A stretch of 64,000 nucleotides of DNA from Undaria pinnatifida. Taxonomy: Eukaryota > Sar > Phaeophyceae > Laminariales > Alariaceae. Both the position numbers and the translations under genes were made by a program. The DNA is taken from NCBI GenBank assembly GCA_012845835.1, contig JABAKD010000024.1, positions 62,699 through 126,698 on the forward strand, read 5' to 3'. The notes below the pieces were generated by a model, which worked only from the letters and a program-made list of their open reading frames with translations, was not told where the DNA came from and did not search any database. Below are positions 35,901-45,939 of this stretch, piece after piece (the stretch's first letter is position 1; every line of letters begins with the position of its first letter).

Positions 35901-37368
35901 GATTGGGGACTTGATTTGTTCGAAACTTGTATTTGCAAGCTGTTTGTGTTTCCATCTCGCTTAGGGTTAGTCTCGGAGTGGCTCTTCTCGGTGGTAGCTG
36001 GTAACAGCGGTCAAATCGTGATTTCCTTTGAGACTCGCTCAACTCTGGTTTACGCTATGCAAAGCGACAGGCAAGCTCGGCCATATCAGCCTTCTATGTA
36101 CGGTAGGTAGTGTGTGCACACGAAGAGCATAGAAAAGAAAATGCGTAATCGCGCTGCGGGCTCGTCGTGTAAACCCTCTGATGCACTTCGGAAATGCTCC
36201 CTGCACCATCAGACACCGGATCCTACTCCACCAGACTGAGATTTGTTTCGTTCGGCCGATGCTGTAACCCTGTCATAATGCACTTTCGACGTTTCCCCCT
36301 CTGAAGTCGAAAAGGGGCTAACAATAACACTGTGGAGAAGACACACACACAAACGATACTCACTGTACCTCGACGGCAGGCGTGGCAACTCGCACCGCCC
36401 GGATGTACGTGCGCAGGATATTGGTGCGGTGACGGATATCTTCTGGGCTGGACCAAATGTTGCCTGTCCTTGTGCACTCGTCTACGTGGCTTGGGGTCGC
36501 ACAGTTTTGTGAATGACCAGATGGGGGTCGTTGGGTAGGTGTTGGGTAGGAGGGATAAACCAGATAGCTCTTCGCGTTTCCCGCCCCCGGATATCATCGA
36601 CAACAGAGAACGCCATTTTCGCAGTATTTTTTGCAGTGTGTGTTCTTGACGTTAACTGATGTTTTCACCCATCTTCATCCTGTACAAAACAATGTTTCTG
36701 CGTCTGCCGATGCCAAGCAGAATCAAAGGCATCCTAATGAAAGAATTCCGAGTCAAACAAATAAATGGCAATCGACATCACATCTTATATAGTATACAGG
36801 CGTAACCAATATGGGAATATCGGTGACCCTTGGTCCTGGTTATGCATGTACTTCGACATATGGTGCTAGTACTTTACTACGCCAGTCACTCGCGATATTG
36901 GAATTGCAACGCGACCGTGTTGGTAACATGGATAGGTTACGACACCAGACAGACGGTATATATTGCCCACTGTTAAGCCTCGTGACACGTGGCTACTGGA
37001 ATGATTTTCGGGATACGCGAGAGTGCACGGAGATCTGAACGCCAGACAACACACTACTAGTCTACCCCCTCCTCGTATACTGGAGGCAAAATAAAACGAA
37101 GTTATTTTTGTCGGCGTTTTTTTTGTTTGTATCACAGGCCTGCAGACGCTTCTCTAGTACGTACTACTACGTTTATCTATCGTCTGCTAAACAATATGCT
37201 GGTTGGCTTTCAACGTTCTGGTTTGTTTTTCGTATTTATGCGTAATGCCGAATAGAACACCAAGGCTACTGTAGGGGGGTACCGCCTTTTTTCGCCACCG
37301 ACTCGCACGAGTTACTCTGTACCTCACTGACGAAACGTCTTTCGACTTTATGCATGGTGCAGCGTGGC
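32973..37368. other. No supported gene
   Basis: AT-leaning sequence with only short frames. Small items are GGTACCAGGTA-type palindromes near 34770 and 35190, CAG runs near 35420 and a fragment of repeat R around 34118-34155 (FYVELTADV in frame). A minus-strand stretch ending in a GTGAGT donor at about 36362 looked exon-like but has no recognisable product. Confidence 0.4.
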
Positions 37369-37374
37369 GAATTT

Positions 37375-37440
37375 TATAAAACCAATTAAGGCCGTCAGCC
37401 GTGAGTTCGACGAATTTCGGGTCAATCAAGGGCGTACATT
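37375..37440 (-). repeat. Peptide-bearing dispersed repeat R, subfamily 2 (inverted)
   Basis: On the minus strand the frame IDPKFVELTAD is retained, and the start codon is lost. It is the reverse-orientation partner of the copies at 24960 and 57180. Confidence 0.65.
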
Positions 37441-38439
37441 TTTTTTTTTGGACACCTACGTTCCAAAACTTTTTTTCGCCCCGCCAGAGGAGGGAGGGGG
37501 GGTACGAAGATCCCATCCCCCCCCATTATGCCACATAATTTCGAACGCAAACAACCCCCATTCTAAATCCTATATACTAAAGGGTACTGAAGCACAGACA
37601 CGCACCCCCCTAGTCACGCAGCAGCAGCCTTCGTACCAGCTACGCACAGCGCAGAGCAACGGAGAAAAAGGGAGAGAGCAAGAGAGAGTGGTCACAATGA
37701 GCATAGCCTCCACGGTGAAGGGACCCCTGCTACAACCCTCCTTCGACAAGACCGCTTGGTTACAAAGCGTCTGAGGAAAGCCAGCCGATGGCGAGGACGT
37801 CATCTGCTGCTGCGGGGCCAACTTCGGTGACGGTTCAGGAATGGACGAGGGCCAGGCCATTGAGCATGAGTGCTCGGCACAGCACAGAGAGTGATTGGAA
37901 TGGCATGGGGGCTGTAGTGTGATATTGGAGCGTTTCGTGTACCTCGCAGCAGCAGCAGCGGCAAGCACTGGAAAGACAAAACTCTGGTTTATCATATGTA
38001 AAAGTGCTCACCATCGAGCAGTGTGTGTGTCGTGCTACCTCCTCCCCAATAACTGACAACATCAGCAGTAGCAGAAGCCTAGCCTTGGCAGCAGCAGCAG
38101 CAGCAGAGCAGCAATACCAGAAGCCGTATCCGCATGATCAAAATCGACAAAGAAAACGCGCGCGAAATGCAGACCAACCAAGTTACTCCGCCTCGCTGTT
38201 GGTCCCTGCACGCTTTTCGTATGCGAGCAGAGCACTTTTGCCTATCGGAAAAATCGCCGCGAAGACCAGCAGCGGCGACTGGGTGTGAAAAAAGTGCAAG
38301 CGCGATTTCGGACGCAATATAGAGCAACTGAGCCTGACCCACGTGGAGACTCACGAACAGTCGCTTCAACACAAGTGAGGACTTGTACGGATACTCGTAG
38401 CAGTTGTTGCATTCCCTAGCACAAGCAGTTTCGATAAAA

Positions 38440-38500
38440 ATTGAAAAACCTCAGCTGTGAGTACGACCGATTGAATGATTGAAACTCAACTTTGCAAGCT
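38440..38500 (-). repeat. Repeat R, decayed copy
   Basis: CTCAGCTGTGAG and CTTTGCAAGCTGCGTG are spaced as in other copies, but the peptide frame is lost. Confidence 0.5.
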
Positions 38501-38732
38501 GCGTGGTATATCAGATCTATATTTCATTTATTAAATGGTGTTTGTGAATTATACCTGATGTTGATACATTGCTTCAATTTTTTCACGGGAGGTCGTTCGC
38601 GCGTGTTCAGCAGTTTGGGAACTGCCACGCTGGACGTATTTTAGTCGTGCAAAGTGTGAGTCTGCAGGCCTTGTCGATGTGTGTATGCGAAAAGCAGGAG
38701 AAAATTCGTAATTTCTTTCCACGGCTGATCAA

Positions 38733-39395
38733 TTGCTATTGCTCATGTCGCAAGTTGCATGTCGATCAACGTGTGTCGACAGGGGTGCTGGTGCCGCGGC
38801 GGCGGTGGGGAGCGGGCGCACATTGCTGGGTTTTTTCAAACCGAAGAGCGCCACGGACGGCGCGAAGGAGTCGGCGGTGTTGATGGACAGTAGTAGCGAC
38901 GGGGGCGCAAGCGGTGACGCTTACGTGGTGGCGACGGGAGTTGTGAGCAGGGGTGAGGGTGGTGCGGGCGCGGGCAGTGACGCCGACGTGGTTGTGACCG
39001 GAGCTGTGAGCAAGGGTGAAGGGTGGTGCGGGCACGGGCAATGCTGTGGATGATGTCTTATCCGACGCTGCAGACGGGAGTAGTCCCGCCGATATGACGC
39101 TTGTCCACGCTCCCATCTACTGCGCGGGATTATGCTCGGCTGTCCGGGAACCTGTTCTCCAACACTACCCATCAACTCTCCATGGTATTGGCAACCAGGA
39201 GGTGTCGTGGGAGGTTCGGATAAACCTGTGTCGCGTGTCTCTTCACGCGGTGCCAACTGCCTCCCCCAGTATTCTGAGCCCAGGCTGTGCGGGAACGGTG
39301 GAACAACCAGGAGGCACGTGCGCGCCGTGTTTGGACATCAAGGGCACCAAGGCTTACAGGGTTTCGTGCCCAAGCGCGGCGCTTGCCCACCATTG
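38733..39395 (+). pseudogene. Remnant of an unknown protein with a Cys-rich segment
   Basis: A GC-rich island in AT-rich surroundings. The first frame (to about 39018) reads GRTLLGFFKPKSATDGAKES and then a Ser/Gly/Asp-rich linker. A one-base shift near 39020 continues into GGAGTGNAVDDVLSDAADG, then CAGLCSAVREPVLQHYP and a Cys-x-x-Cys pair (CAPC). A linker followed by a Cys-rich domain would suit the N-terminus of a transposase-like protein, but I cannot name the family. The frame change indicates decay. Confidence 0.4.
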
Positions 39396-39587
39396 ATTAT
39401 TTTTGACTACATTGACCACCTTGCATTGACGCAAAGATTTACATATCTAAACAACCTAAAGTACAGCTTGACATCCCTCGCTTTTTGTTGACGCAAAAGT
39501 GTGCACTAAACCATCCACAGGGGCACAGCCAAGGAACGAACCACCAAGCGAGGAAACAAAGAAAAAAAAAAATGAAAAATTGTTTTT

Positions 39588-39620
39588 CGGGCCTCGGGGG
39601 GGGGGGGGGGGGGGGGAGGG
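39588..39620. repeat. Poly-G tract
   Basis: A run of about 25 G with one interruption, following an A-rich run. No gene is attached. Confidence 0.9.
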
Positions 39621-39717
39621 GGTCGTACGTGTGCGGGATGACTTTCCTTGTGCGCCTCGGGTCAATGCTCAGCTTTGCAAGCAGCGTTGTTGGTACTTGT
39701 GATATACTACTATGTGA

Positions 39718-39884
39718 GTGAGTTATTTACATTTTAATGGGAGGAGTTCTTTTCTTTAGCTTTTTATAAAACATCCCGGTACCAGGTATATCATAAAAAT
39801 TAAAATACACTCCAGCTGTGAGATCGAATACTTTGTCGAAACTCATCCTTGCAAGCTGTGTGTGATACACCGATCGCGCGTATA
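39718..39884 (-). repeat. Repeat X-R, left flank of the LTR retrotransposon
   Basis: GAGTTATTTACATTTTAATG, a GGTACCAGGTATATC palindrome and then a reversed repeat R (CACTCCAGCTGTGAGATCG; GATCGCGCG). It ends exactly where the LTR begins. A related copy in the same orientation lies beyond the other LTR at 51358-51520. Confidence 0.7.
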
Positions 39885-40325
39885 TGTAACGAACGGATAA
39901 AGAGCTATTTTAGTCACACGTACCCAAGTCTCCAATCCCTTGTCCCAACTCTCTCACCGCTTCTAGCTCGTTTCCTCCGTGTCTACCTTCAGGCTGATCC
40001 CTCCTGTCTGCTTCTTGCAACACCTGCCTGCAAACACCAGTCTCGTGCCACGCAGTCCTCTTCCAAGCGCTCGTACAATATAACAGATCTCCGGATGAAA
40101 CCTCCAACAATGCCTCACGGTAACGATAGCTGTACTCAAGCTCGGTTCGCAGTCACTCACACTCGTTTCAGATCAAGTTCAGGTTCCTTTTTCCCTCGTT
40201 TGGTTTTGTGTGTTTTTGGACTGAGGCCGTGAGCAGCACGCTTTCTAGACTGATCGGCGTTATACAGACCTAGGAAGCATTCCGCCACGGGATTTCATGT
40301 GACGTCATGTCAATCCGCCGCAACA
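39885..40325 (-). repeat. 3' LTR (441 bp)
   Basis: Same length and ends as the copy at 50901-51341. Differences noted by eye cluster in the first 170 bases. The left flank is TATA, matching the right flank of the other LTR. Confidence 0.93.
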
Positions 40326-40340
40326 TCCCCCCAGCACGGC
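40326..40340 (-). other. Probable polypurine tract
   Basis: On the minus strand CTGGGGGGA lies immediately upstream of the 3' LTR, where plus-strand DNA synthesis starts in LTR elements. It is short but correctly placed. Confidence 0.5.
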
Positions 40341-40710
40341 TCCTCAGGAATACCGTGCTAACCGGGCTGCGGATACACTGGAGTAAGAGTGAGGGCCTTT
40401 TCCCACACTTAGTCGTGTTTCGATTACCCTAAGGCTCGAATGAGTGGCGTCTAACATTTTCATGGATAGGCGTCTCTCAGGGGGTAGGGACCCTGGGCCT
40501 CGCGCTTTTTTTTTCGCATTAGGTCCCAGATCGGTACTGCTGGACTTGCTAGTATTTCTCATCAAGCGCACCAGCTGAAAGCCTCTTATCCACCGCTTCC
40601 CGGCTTTTCCCAATAACCCGGGTAGGCCGAGGCCTTGATCCTCCTCGCTGGTCGATCTCCGGCCAACGTTTTCTCCCTTTCTCCATCAGCCTCCACTTCA
40701 CGTTCCACGT

Positions 40711-41500
40711 TTACGGGGAACCGGATTGTGAGTTTCCGTTCCTCCTACCTTTCAGGATTCCACGTTCGTTGAGCTCCTCCCAATCTCCGTCTGCATACCG
40801 AACTCGCCAGTACGGTGACTTGTAGTCGAAGACCTTTGAAAGGTGACGCTTCTTGTTTCCTTCAGCGTCCGCGAATTCCCTCCAGATCACGGTCCCCACG
40901 GGGTGTTGTTTCAACGCTTGTTCGCGGTCGATCCCATCTCTTTTCTTCCGCGTTAGCGTCGAAGTTGGTCTTGCCCGGCACTCCGCTCCGTGATACGTTT
41001 CCCGCAGCGCATGGAAAACGTCCAGCTGTAAAGGGTTAAAGCTGTCTCGTGCCTCCTCTTCGGACAGCCACTGCGACTCTGTGCCATCCACGAATCGTCC
41101 CTTGTGTCGCCACTTCCAAGCGTTGCTTTGACCCATCACAGCGTTTCTGTCTATTAGGGTATACATAGGCGACGCTACAATCGACGGCTCCGCCAGTCCG
41201 AAGTCAACTCCCCATGCCAGGTGAGCAAATTCGTTTCCGAAGTCGTGACGGAGGTCGTCCGGACGTAAGTGGAACATATTGATATTCGATGCTGACGCCC
41301 GTCGTCGGCGAATCCCTGGTCCATTCATCGTGACAATGTAGCTGAGTCCTGGCAAGACAACTTCAGTCACCTCCCAAGGTCCGGCCCAGTGCTCGTGGGG
41401 TAGTTTATGATGTATCCCTTCCCGTGCCATCACAGACTCCGCCTCCTTCACCAGCACCTTATCTCCGACAACAACACGGGTTCCTACCGAGGTCCGACCG
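40711..41500 (-). pseudogene. Integrase C-terminal region with a chromo/Tudor-like tail domain
   Basis: From GTRVVVGDKVLVKEAE the frame runs through GPWEVTEVVLPGLSYIV, a GPY/F-like module, then a linker (HLRPDDLRHDFGNEFAHLAW). It ends in a compact domain (GTVIWREF; VFDYKSPYWRVRYADGDWEE). That ending resembles chromo- or Tudor-type folds, which in Ty3-like elements can bind histone tails and guide integration. The segment is one frame off from the integrase core upstream. Its last 248 codons are intact. Confidence 0.7.
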
Positions 41501-41543
41501 ATTCAGCATTCCGACACTCACGACGTTTCTGCCTGTCTTCATG

Positions 41544-41894
41544 TTATTTCGATAGAGCCGTCCGTACATCCCGTACCTCCTTGTACGCTTGATATTTGTC
41601 GGCTACGTAACTGTGCATCCCGCCTCTGAAATCACCACCATCTATCTCAGGGTGCGTAGCATCAAGTTGCGTGCGTGCATCACGACCGAAGAACAGACGG
41701 AAGGGAGTTGGCTTCCCCGGCAGGCGCATGTCCGGCGTGGTGCGATGGATCCACAGTGCCGGTTGTACGTATTCGTCCCATCTGCGAGGCCAGGTCTTGC
41801 ACAGTTCTCCTAGTGCTTCGTGTAGCCACCCCCCACCGTCCCCTGTGCACGCGGATGATCGGCAGGCCCATAGGCGATGGTCACGTTCAACCAC
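41544..41894 (-). pseudogene. Integrase core, C-terminal part
   Basis: Reads GGWLHEALGELCKTWPRRWD, then ALWIHRTTPDMRLPGKPTPF and RLFFGRDARTQ, typical of the end of an rve-type core. It is in a different frame from the preceding core segment, joined near 41835. It ends at an in-frame TAA at 41544-41546, after which homology continues (HEDRQKRRE). Confidence 0.8.
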
Positions 41895-42388
41895 TTACAT
41901 AAGTGTTGCATCACCTCTGCCGTGAACTCGGATCCCGGATCACTGCGAACATACAGCGGTAACCAAAAAAAAAGCATCACTTCGAGCAGTTTCCTCGCTA
42001 CTCCGATTGCTTTTTTCGTAGGCAGTGGAAAGGCGAACAAGAACTTGCTGGCTTTGTCGACTGCTACCAGTAGAACTTTGTTGCCTGCGTCTGACTTCAC
42101 CTCCATGTCCTGGATGTCGACTTCGAGTAATTCCCCGGGTCGTAGAAACCTCGACGGTAGCATGGCAACCCGTTGACTCGCTGACCGCTTGCGACGTCTG
42201 CACCCACACGAGAGGGCGTAGTCTCTAACGTCCTTGATGAGGGTGGGCCAGCAGTACCGATGACTAATCAAGGCTGTAGTTCTCGCCGTCCCCGGATGCC
42301 CATAGATGCTGCGCGCCAGCGCTATAACCCCTGAACGAGAGATCGGGGAACTGCAAGTCGTGGGATCTTTCCCCGAGGTGCTACCCAC
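41810..42388 (-). pseudogene. Integrase: zinc-binding domain and catalytic core
   Basis: The His-His-Cys-Cys domain is visible (GHPG; SHRYCWPTL; SCGC). In the core, LLEVDIQDME carries the first catalytic Asp and YVRSDPGSEF the second. The third acidic residue should be in the HPRAQGTVER-type motif. Here ADHPRAQGTV runs straight into GGG, with a frame change, so the glutamate codon is gone. The enzyme joins element DNA to the host chromosome; this copy could not. Confidence 0.87.
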
Positions 42389-42846
42389 AAGAGGCCGTTA
42401 TCATCCATCCCATATTCGCCACCTCCTGATCCTCGGTTTCCCGCTTCCTGGAGTTCTTTCCCAATCTTGCCAAGTACCATATCTTCGCACTGCCTCTGTG
42501 TCAGCTGTGGCAAATCCTGGAGAATAGCTGTTACCCTTTCCAACATGGATGGCTCTGACCGCTGGGGTCCCTCGGCCTCTTTCCCTGATCCGCTTGAACG
42601 GCTGCTGGTGTCCTTTGGTGACTCCTCCAACGGATCACGTTGCCGTTTCGGTCTCGGGATGGGCTTTCTCTGTCCCCTGCGTTTGCGTGGGCGATCAACT
42701 TCCATTGGTAGTTCAGTAGTAGTAACCGTTTGCGCCGTTGCATTCTCCATCTCCTCCTCCTCAGGTAACGGCGGTTCTGCCTCCCATACAACCTCCGGTT
42801 CCTGGAAAGTGGCCTTTGCCTGCGATCTCGTGACCGCTCTTGTCAC
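42322..42846 (-). pseudogene. Linker between RNase H and integrase
   Basis: A 174-codon frame starting MTRAVTRSQAKATFQEPEVV, with a charged, Pro/Arg-rich linker (DRPRKRRGQRKPIPRPKRQ) and then LTQRQCEDMVLGKIGKEL. The final part, DNGLLWVAPRGKIPRLAVPR, leads into the integrase zinc domain, which continues one frame over after about 42340. The basic stretch could serve as a nuclear-localisation signal. The function of the long linker is otherwise unknown. Confidence 0.65.
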
Positions 42847-42942
42847 CTCATAGGCTTTTGATGGTGCGAGTTAATTTTCAAGCCTCCTGCAGGCGTCACC
42901 GACCACCACGTCTGGTTTCACCTCTCTCAACATGGTTAGGCA

Positions 42943-44256
42943 TTACGGCGACCCTGTTGTCACCCCAAGTAACTTCGCACCTTTGTCCAGTCCGTTTGCT
43001 CTGATGCATTCCAGTGCTCTCCAGTCCTTGTCTACTGCTCCTCTGACCGCCAGCAACCCCTCTGATGCAAGGATGCTGCCTCCCCCCCCACAGTCGAGCA
43101 TGACCACCACTGGAAGCTCCGGTGCGATGACAAGTTTGGCCTGTTGAGTATCTGCCTTTGATGGGTCTGCGGGTGTGAGTGCGACGGCTGCAAGTACTGT
43201 AAGACTTTGAGTACTAGATCCGTCCACATCTTCTACTCCTACGGTTTCGAGGTGTACGCCGTCGAGCACTGGCCCCTGTGGCCCTTTGTAAACGTTTGGC
43301 AACGACTCGTCTCCTGGAAAAGAGTCGTCGAAATCTTCGATCACGATGCTCTTGTTCGGTAACCGCGACATGACGTCTGGGAGCTGATGTTGTGTCCCCG
43401 GCCTCCACTTCAAGGTTATGTCGTGCTCCATCCACCACAGAGCCCAGCGGTGGTATTTCGGTGTGAGAGATTGGCTTTTGAAGAGCCAAGTCAACGCCGA
43501 ACAGTCCGTGATGAGCGTGAACGGTCGTCCCCAAAGATAGGGTTGGAATTTGCTTACTGCCCACATGACCGCCATGCATTCACGGTCCGTTGCTGACCTT
43601 TTGAAGTCTCCTCTCGACCACCTTTTGCTGCCATACGCGATCACCTTTTCCACTTCTTCGATGCATTGTGTTTGCACCGCTCCTGCTCCTATTTCACTGG
43701 CATCGATGGACAGCGAGAACGGTTCTGTCCACACCGGCAGGGCTAGGATTGGAGGTGACGTCAAAGCTTCGATAAGCGCATCAAAAGCTTCGTTCTGCTC
43801 TTTTCCCCATGGGACTTTATCTTTCTTCGCTCTCTTGGTTCTGAACCTTGGATCTCTCAGCAAGTAGGAAATGGGCGCCACCACTGTGCTATACTGAGGT
43901 ACGGATTGTCGTAAGTATCCTGTCATGCCCAGCATCACTCGCACTTCCTCCACCGTGTTCGGCCTGGAAAGCTGCGTGATAGCATCGATCTTGCTCGGGG
44001 CTGGCCTGGTACCAAGTCTATCTACGATCATGCCGACGAACTCCATGACCGACTGACAGAAATGCGATTTTTGAAGATTTACGGTTAATCGTCCTTGCCT
44101 TAGACACTCTAACGTTTCTCGCAGCAGTCCCCATTGACCTTCAAGGCTTTTCGACGGGATGGCGATGTTGTCCAACCAGTTCTTGATTCCCCTATCCTTG
44201 ACGGTCAACAGCCGCCCGCCATCGTAGGTGGCAAACGCCGAAGGCACTGTCTTCAA
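42943..44256 (-). pseudogene. Reverse transcriptase (C-terminal part) and RNase H
   Basis: A 437-codon open segment. It starts MKTVPSAFATY, and the catalytic RT box at 44167-44178 reads WLDN where Y/F-x-D-D is usual. The thumb-side sequence TVNLQKSHFCQSVMEFVG follows. RNase H begins at FSLSIDASEIGAGAVQTQ and continues with TDRECMAVMWA, LITDCSALTWL and HQLPDVMSRLP, giving the expected Asp-Glu-Asp-Asp set. A long tail rich in Val, Asp and Ser follows before the linker. RT copies the RNA genome to DNA, and RNase H removes the RNA. Upstream, the RT continues in another frame. Confidence 0.9.
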
Positions 44257-45015
44257 CCCGAAGCCGCAGCGAACGTGTTCGTACAGCTTTCCGTCAGCGT
44301 CTCGAAATGCCGTCAGGTGTCGATCATCCTCATGATCTCGAGCTGTAAGAATCCTGAAGCTAGATCGATGCTAGAGAAATACTTCGACCCTTCGATCTCA
44401 TCCATAATATGCTGCAAGTCTCCGAGTCCACCACTCTGTGATTTGAGAAGCGCGTTGATACCTCGAAAATCCTGTACAACCCGCACTGTCCCATCTTTCT
44501 TGCGAACCGTCGAACAATTAGCGGCCCACTCGGAAGTTCATTCCCGAATGGATCCATTCTTCAGGAGTTTCACCACCTCAGTCTGAATCATCTCGCGCTG
44601 TTCCGGGCTGTAGTGTCGAATGGGCGCCACGTATGGCTTGACGTTGGGATCTTTGAGCCCCAGTCGCATGGGCACTCTTGGGGTTGACCGAGAACACGTC
44701 GATGTACTCGTTGAGAATGCTCATCAATGTGTACTTTTCGCTCGGACTGAGCTGTCCGAAGTTGGCCTCTCCCAGGTCCACCTTGGGGGCTTCGCTCGTA
44801 ATCTCTGCGATTTCACCCCCTTTGTTGCATTGCTCCGGTGGTCTCCCTCTGTCTTTCTTTTTTATCCCGTCGTCCTGTTTGGGGCGTGTCGGTTCTTCCA
44901 ACACCGGGTTCATGAGTGACTTCATGCGTTCCCGATCGAAATTGTTAACAGCGTAAACAGTGGCAATCACCAGCCACCCCTGGATCTTCATACTATTCTG
45001 GGTAACATTCGACAA
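44257..45015 (-). pseudogene. Reverse transcriptase, N-terminal part, broken
   Basis: The frame continues from the protease past a TAG at 45016 into KYTLMSILNEYIDVFSVNPK. Near 44670 a one-base shift leads to LKDPNVKPYVAPIRHYSPEQ, then a TGA after LKNGSIRE. It continues through VRKKDGTVRVVQDFRGIN (RT block 2) and KYFSSIDLASGFLQLEI, which carries the first catalytic Asp. Another shift near 44325 joins RHLTAFRDADGKLYEHVRCG. At least three lesions lie in this stretch. Confidence 0.85.
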
Positions 45016-45796
45016 CTAACATTGAAGTGGTATACCTGGGAACCACCACTGTGCCACCCTTAGCACTCCTAGATCCACTCCTAGTTTAAGATCATAGCGG
45101 TTAGTTGGCTTTACCACTACGAGCTGCTGCACTTGAGGCTGAGGGCCTTTGACAAAAGTGTCTACCTGGATACTGGTACCACATGGAACCTCTACGTCTT
45201 TTGCAATGCGTAGTTTCCAGTGCAGAGTGCCTTCGTCCTCCCAAACAGAGTTTCCTAACTCCATAATCCCCGCCGGGATCTTCGGTCCCTCCAATTCTTC
45301 CGGTTCTTGCTCGTCCGTTGACGGTTTCACCGCGCAATAGTGGTCCCATTCGGCACACATCGCTCCTGCCGCGGCCTCTCCGACCTCCTTCGGGGCGAAT
45401 GGTACCCACGCTGAGGATGGTGTCGGACGGAAACCCTCCTCACCATCGAAGCTGATGATACTTCGATTGTCCTTCATGAACGCGGCTCCAAGCACCATCG
45501 CATACGGAAGTCCTTTCACCACCCTGAACTTCACACGGAAGATTTGGTCGACCGGTGCAAAGACTAGTGGTAGCATGCACGAGCCTACCACTTCCATCGG
45601 GGGTACGGCGCTGTTCTTTGGGTTCGCTGCGCGGAGTAGGCCGTCTCCCGTTGGGTTTATCAGCGACTTTCCCCTAACCAGATCACGTTTTTCAATGGGT
45701 TCGATGAACTGCCGTGACACGTAGTTTGCTCCACCCGCCCCACTATCCACCAGCACCGCGATCGGAAGTCGCCGGCTCGAGCTCGCTGCATGCTAC
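45016..45796 (-). pseudogene. Retropepsin-like aspartic protease
   Basis: The frame opens after a TAG at about 45797, and RRLPIAVLVDSGAGGANYVS carries the Asp-Ser-Gly catalytic triad. Later YAMVLGAAFMKDN fits the second hydrophobic-Gly element of the fold. The protein then runs through a long region (GNSVWEDEGTLHWKLRIAKD) to a TAG at 45016-45018, in frame with the RT. The protease cuts Gag-Pol into working parts. It follows gag after a frame change, so a frameshift or stop readthrough may have been used in the active parent. Confidence 0.85.
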
Positions 45797-45939
45797 AACG
45801 TTGCATGAACCCAAACCTGTGACGTTTTAGTTTGCAGTGCTCCCATGTTCGATTGGTGAGAGGAACTTTCTTTGACGTCAGTCACCTTCTCCCTATCTAC
45901 TGGTTTCCCCGGGCATGTTGGACTTCCCGGGGCGTGTCT

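Noticed and set aside
41877-42176. Plus-strand frames opposite gag and pol
   Set aside because: Shadows of the retrotransposon coding strand, with no motif of their own.
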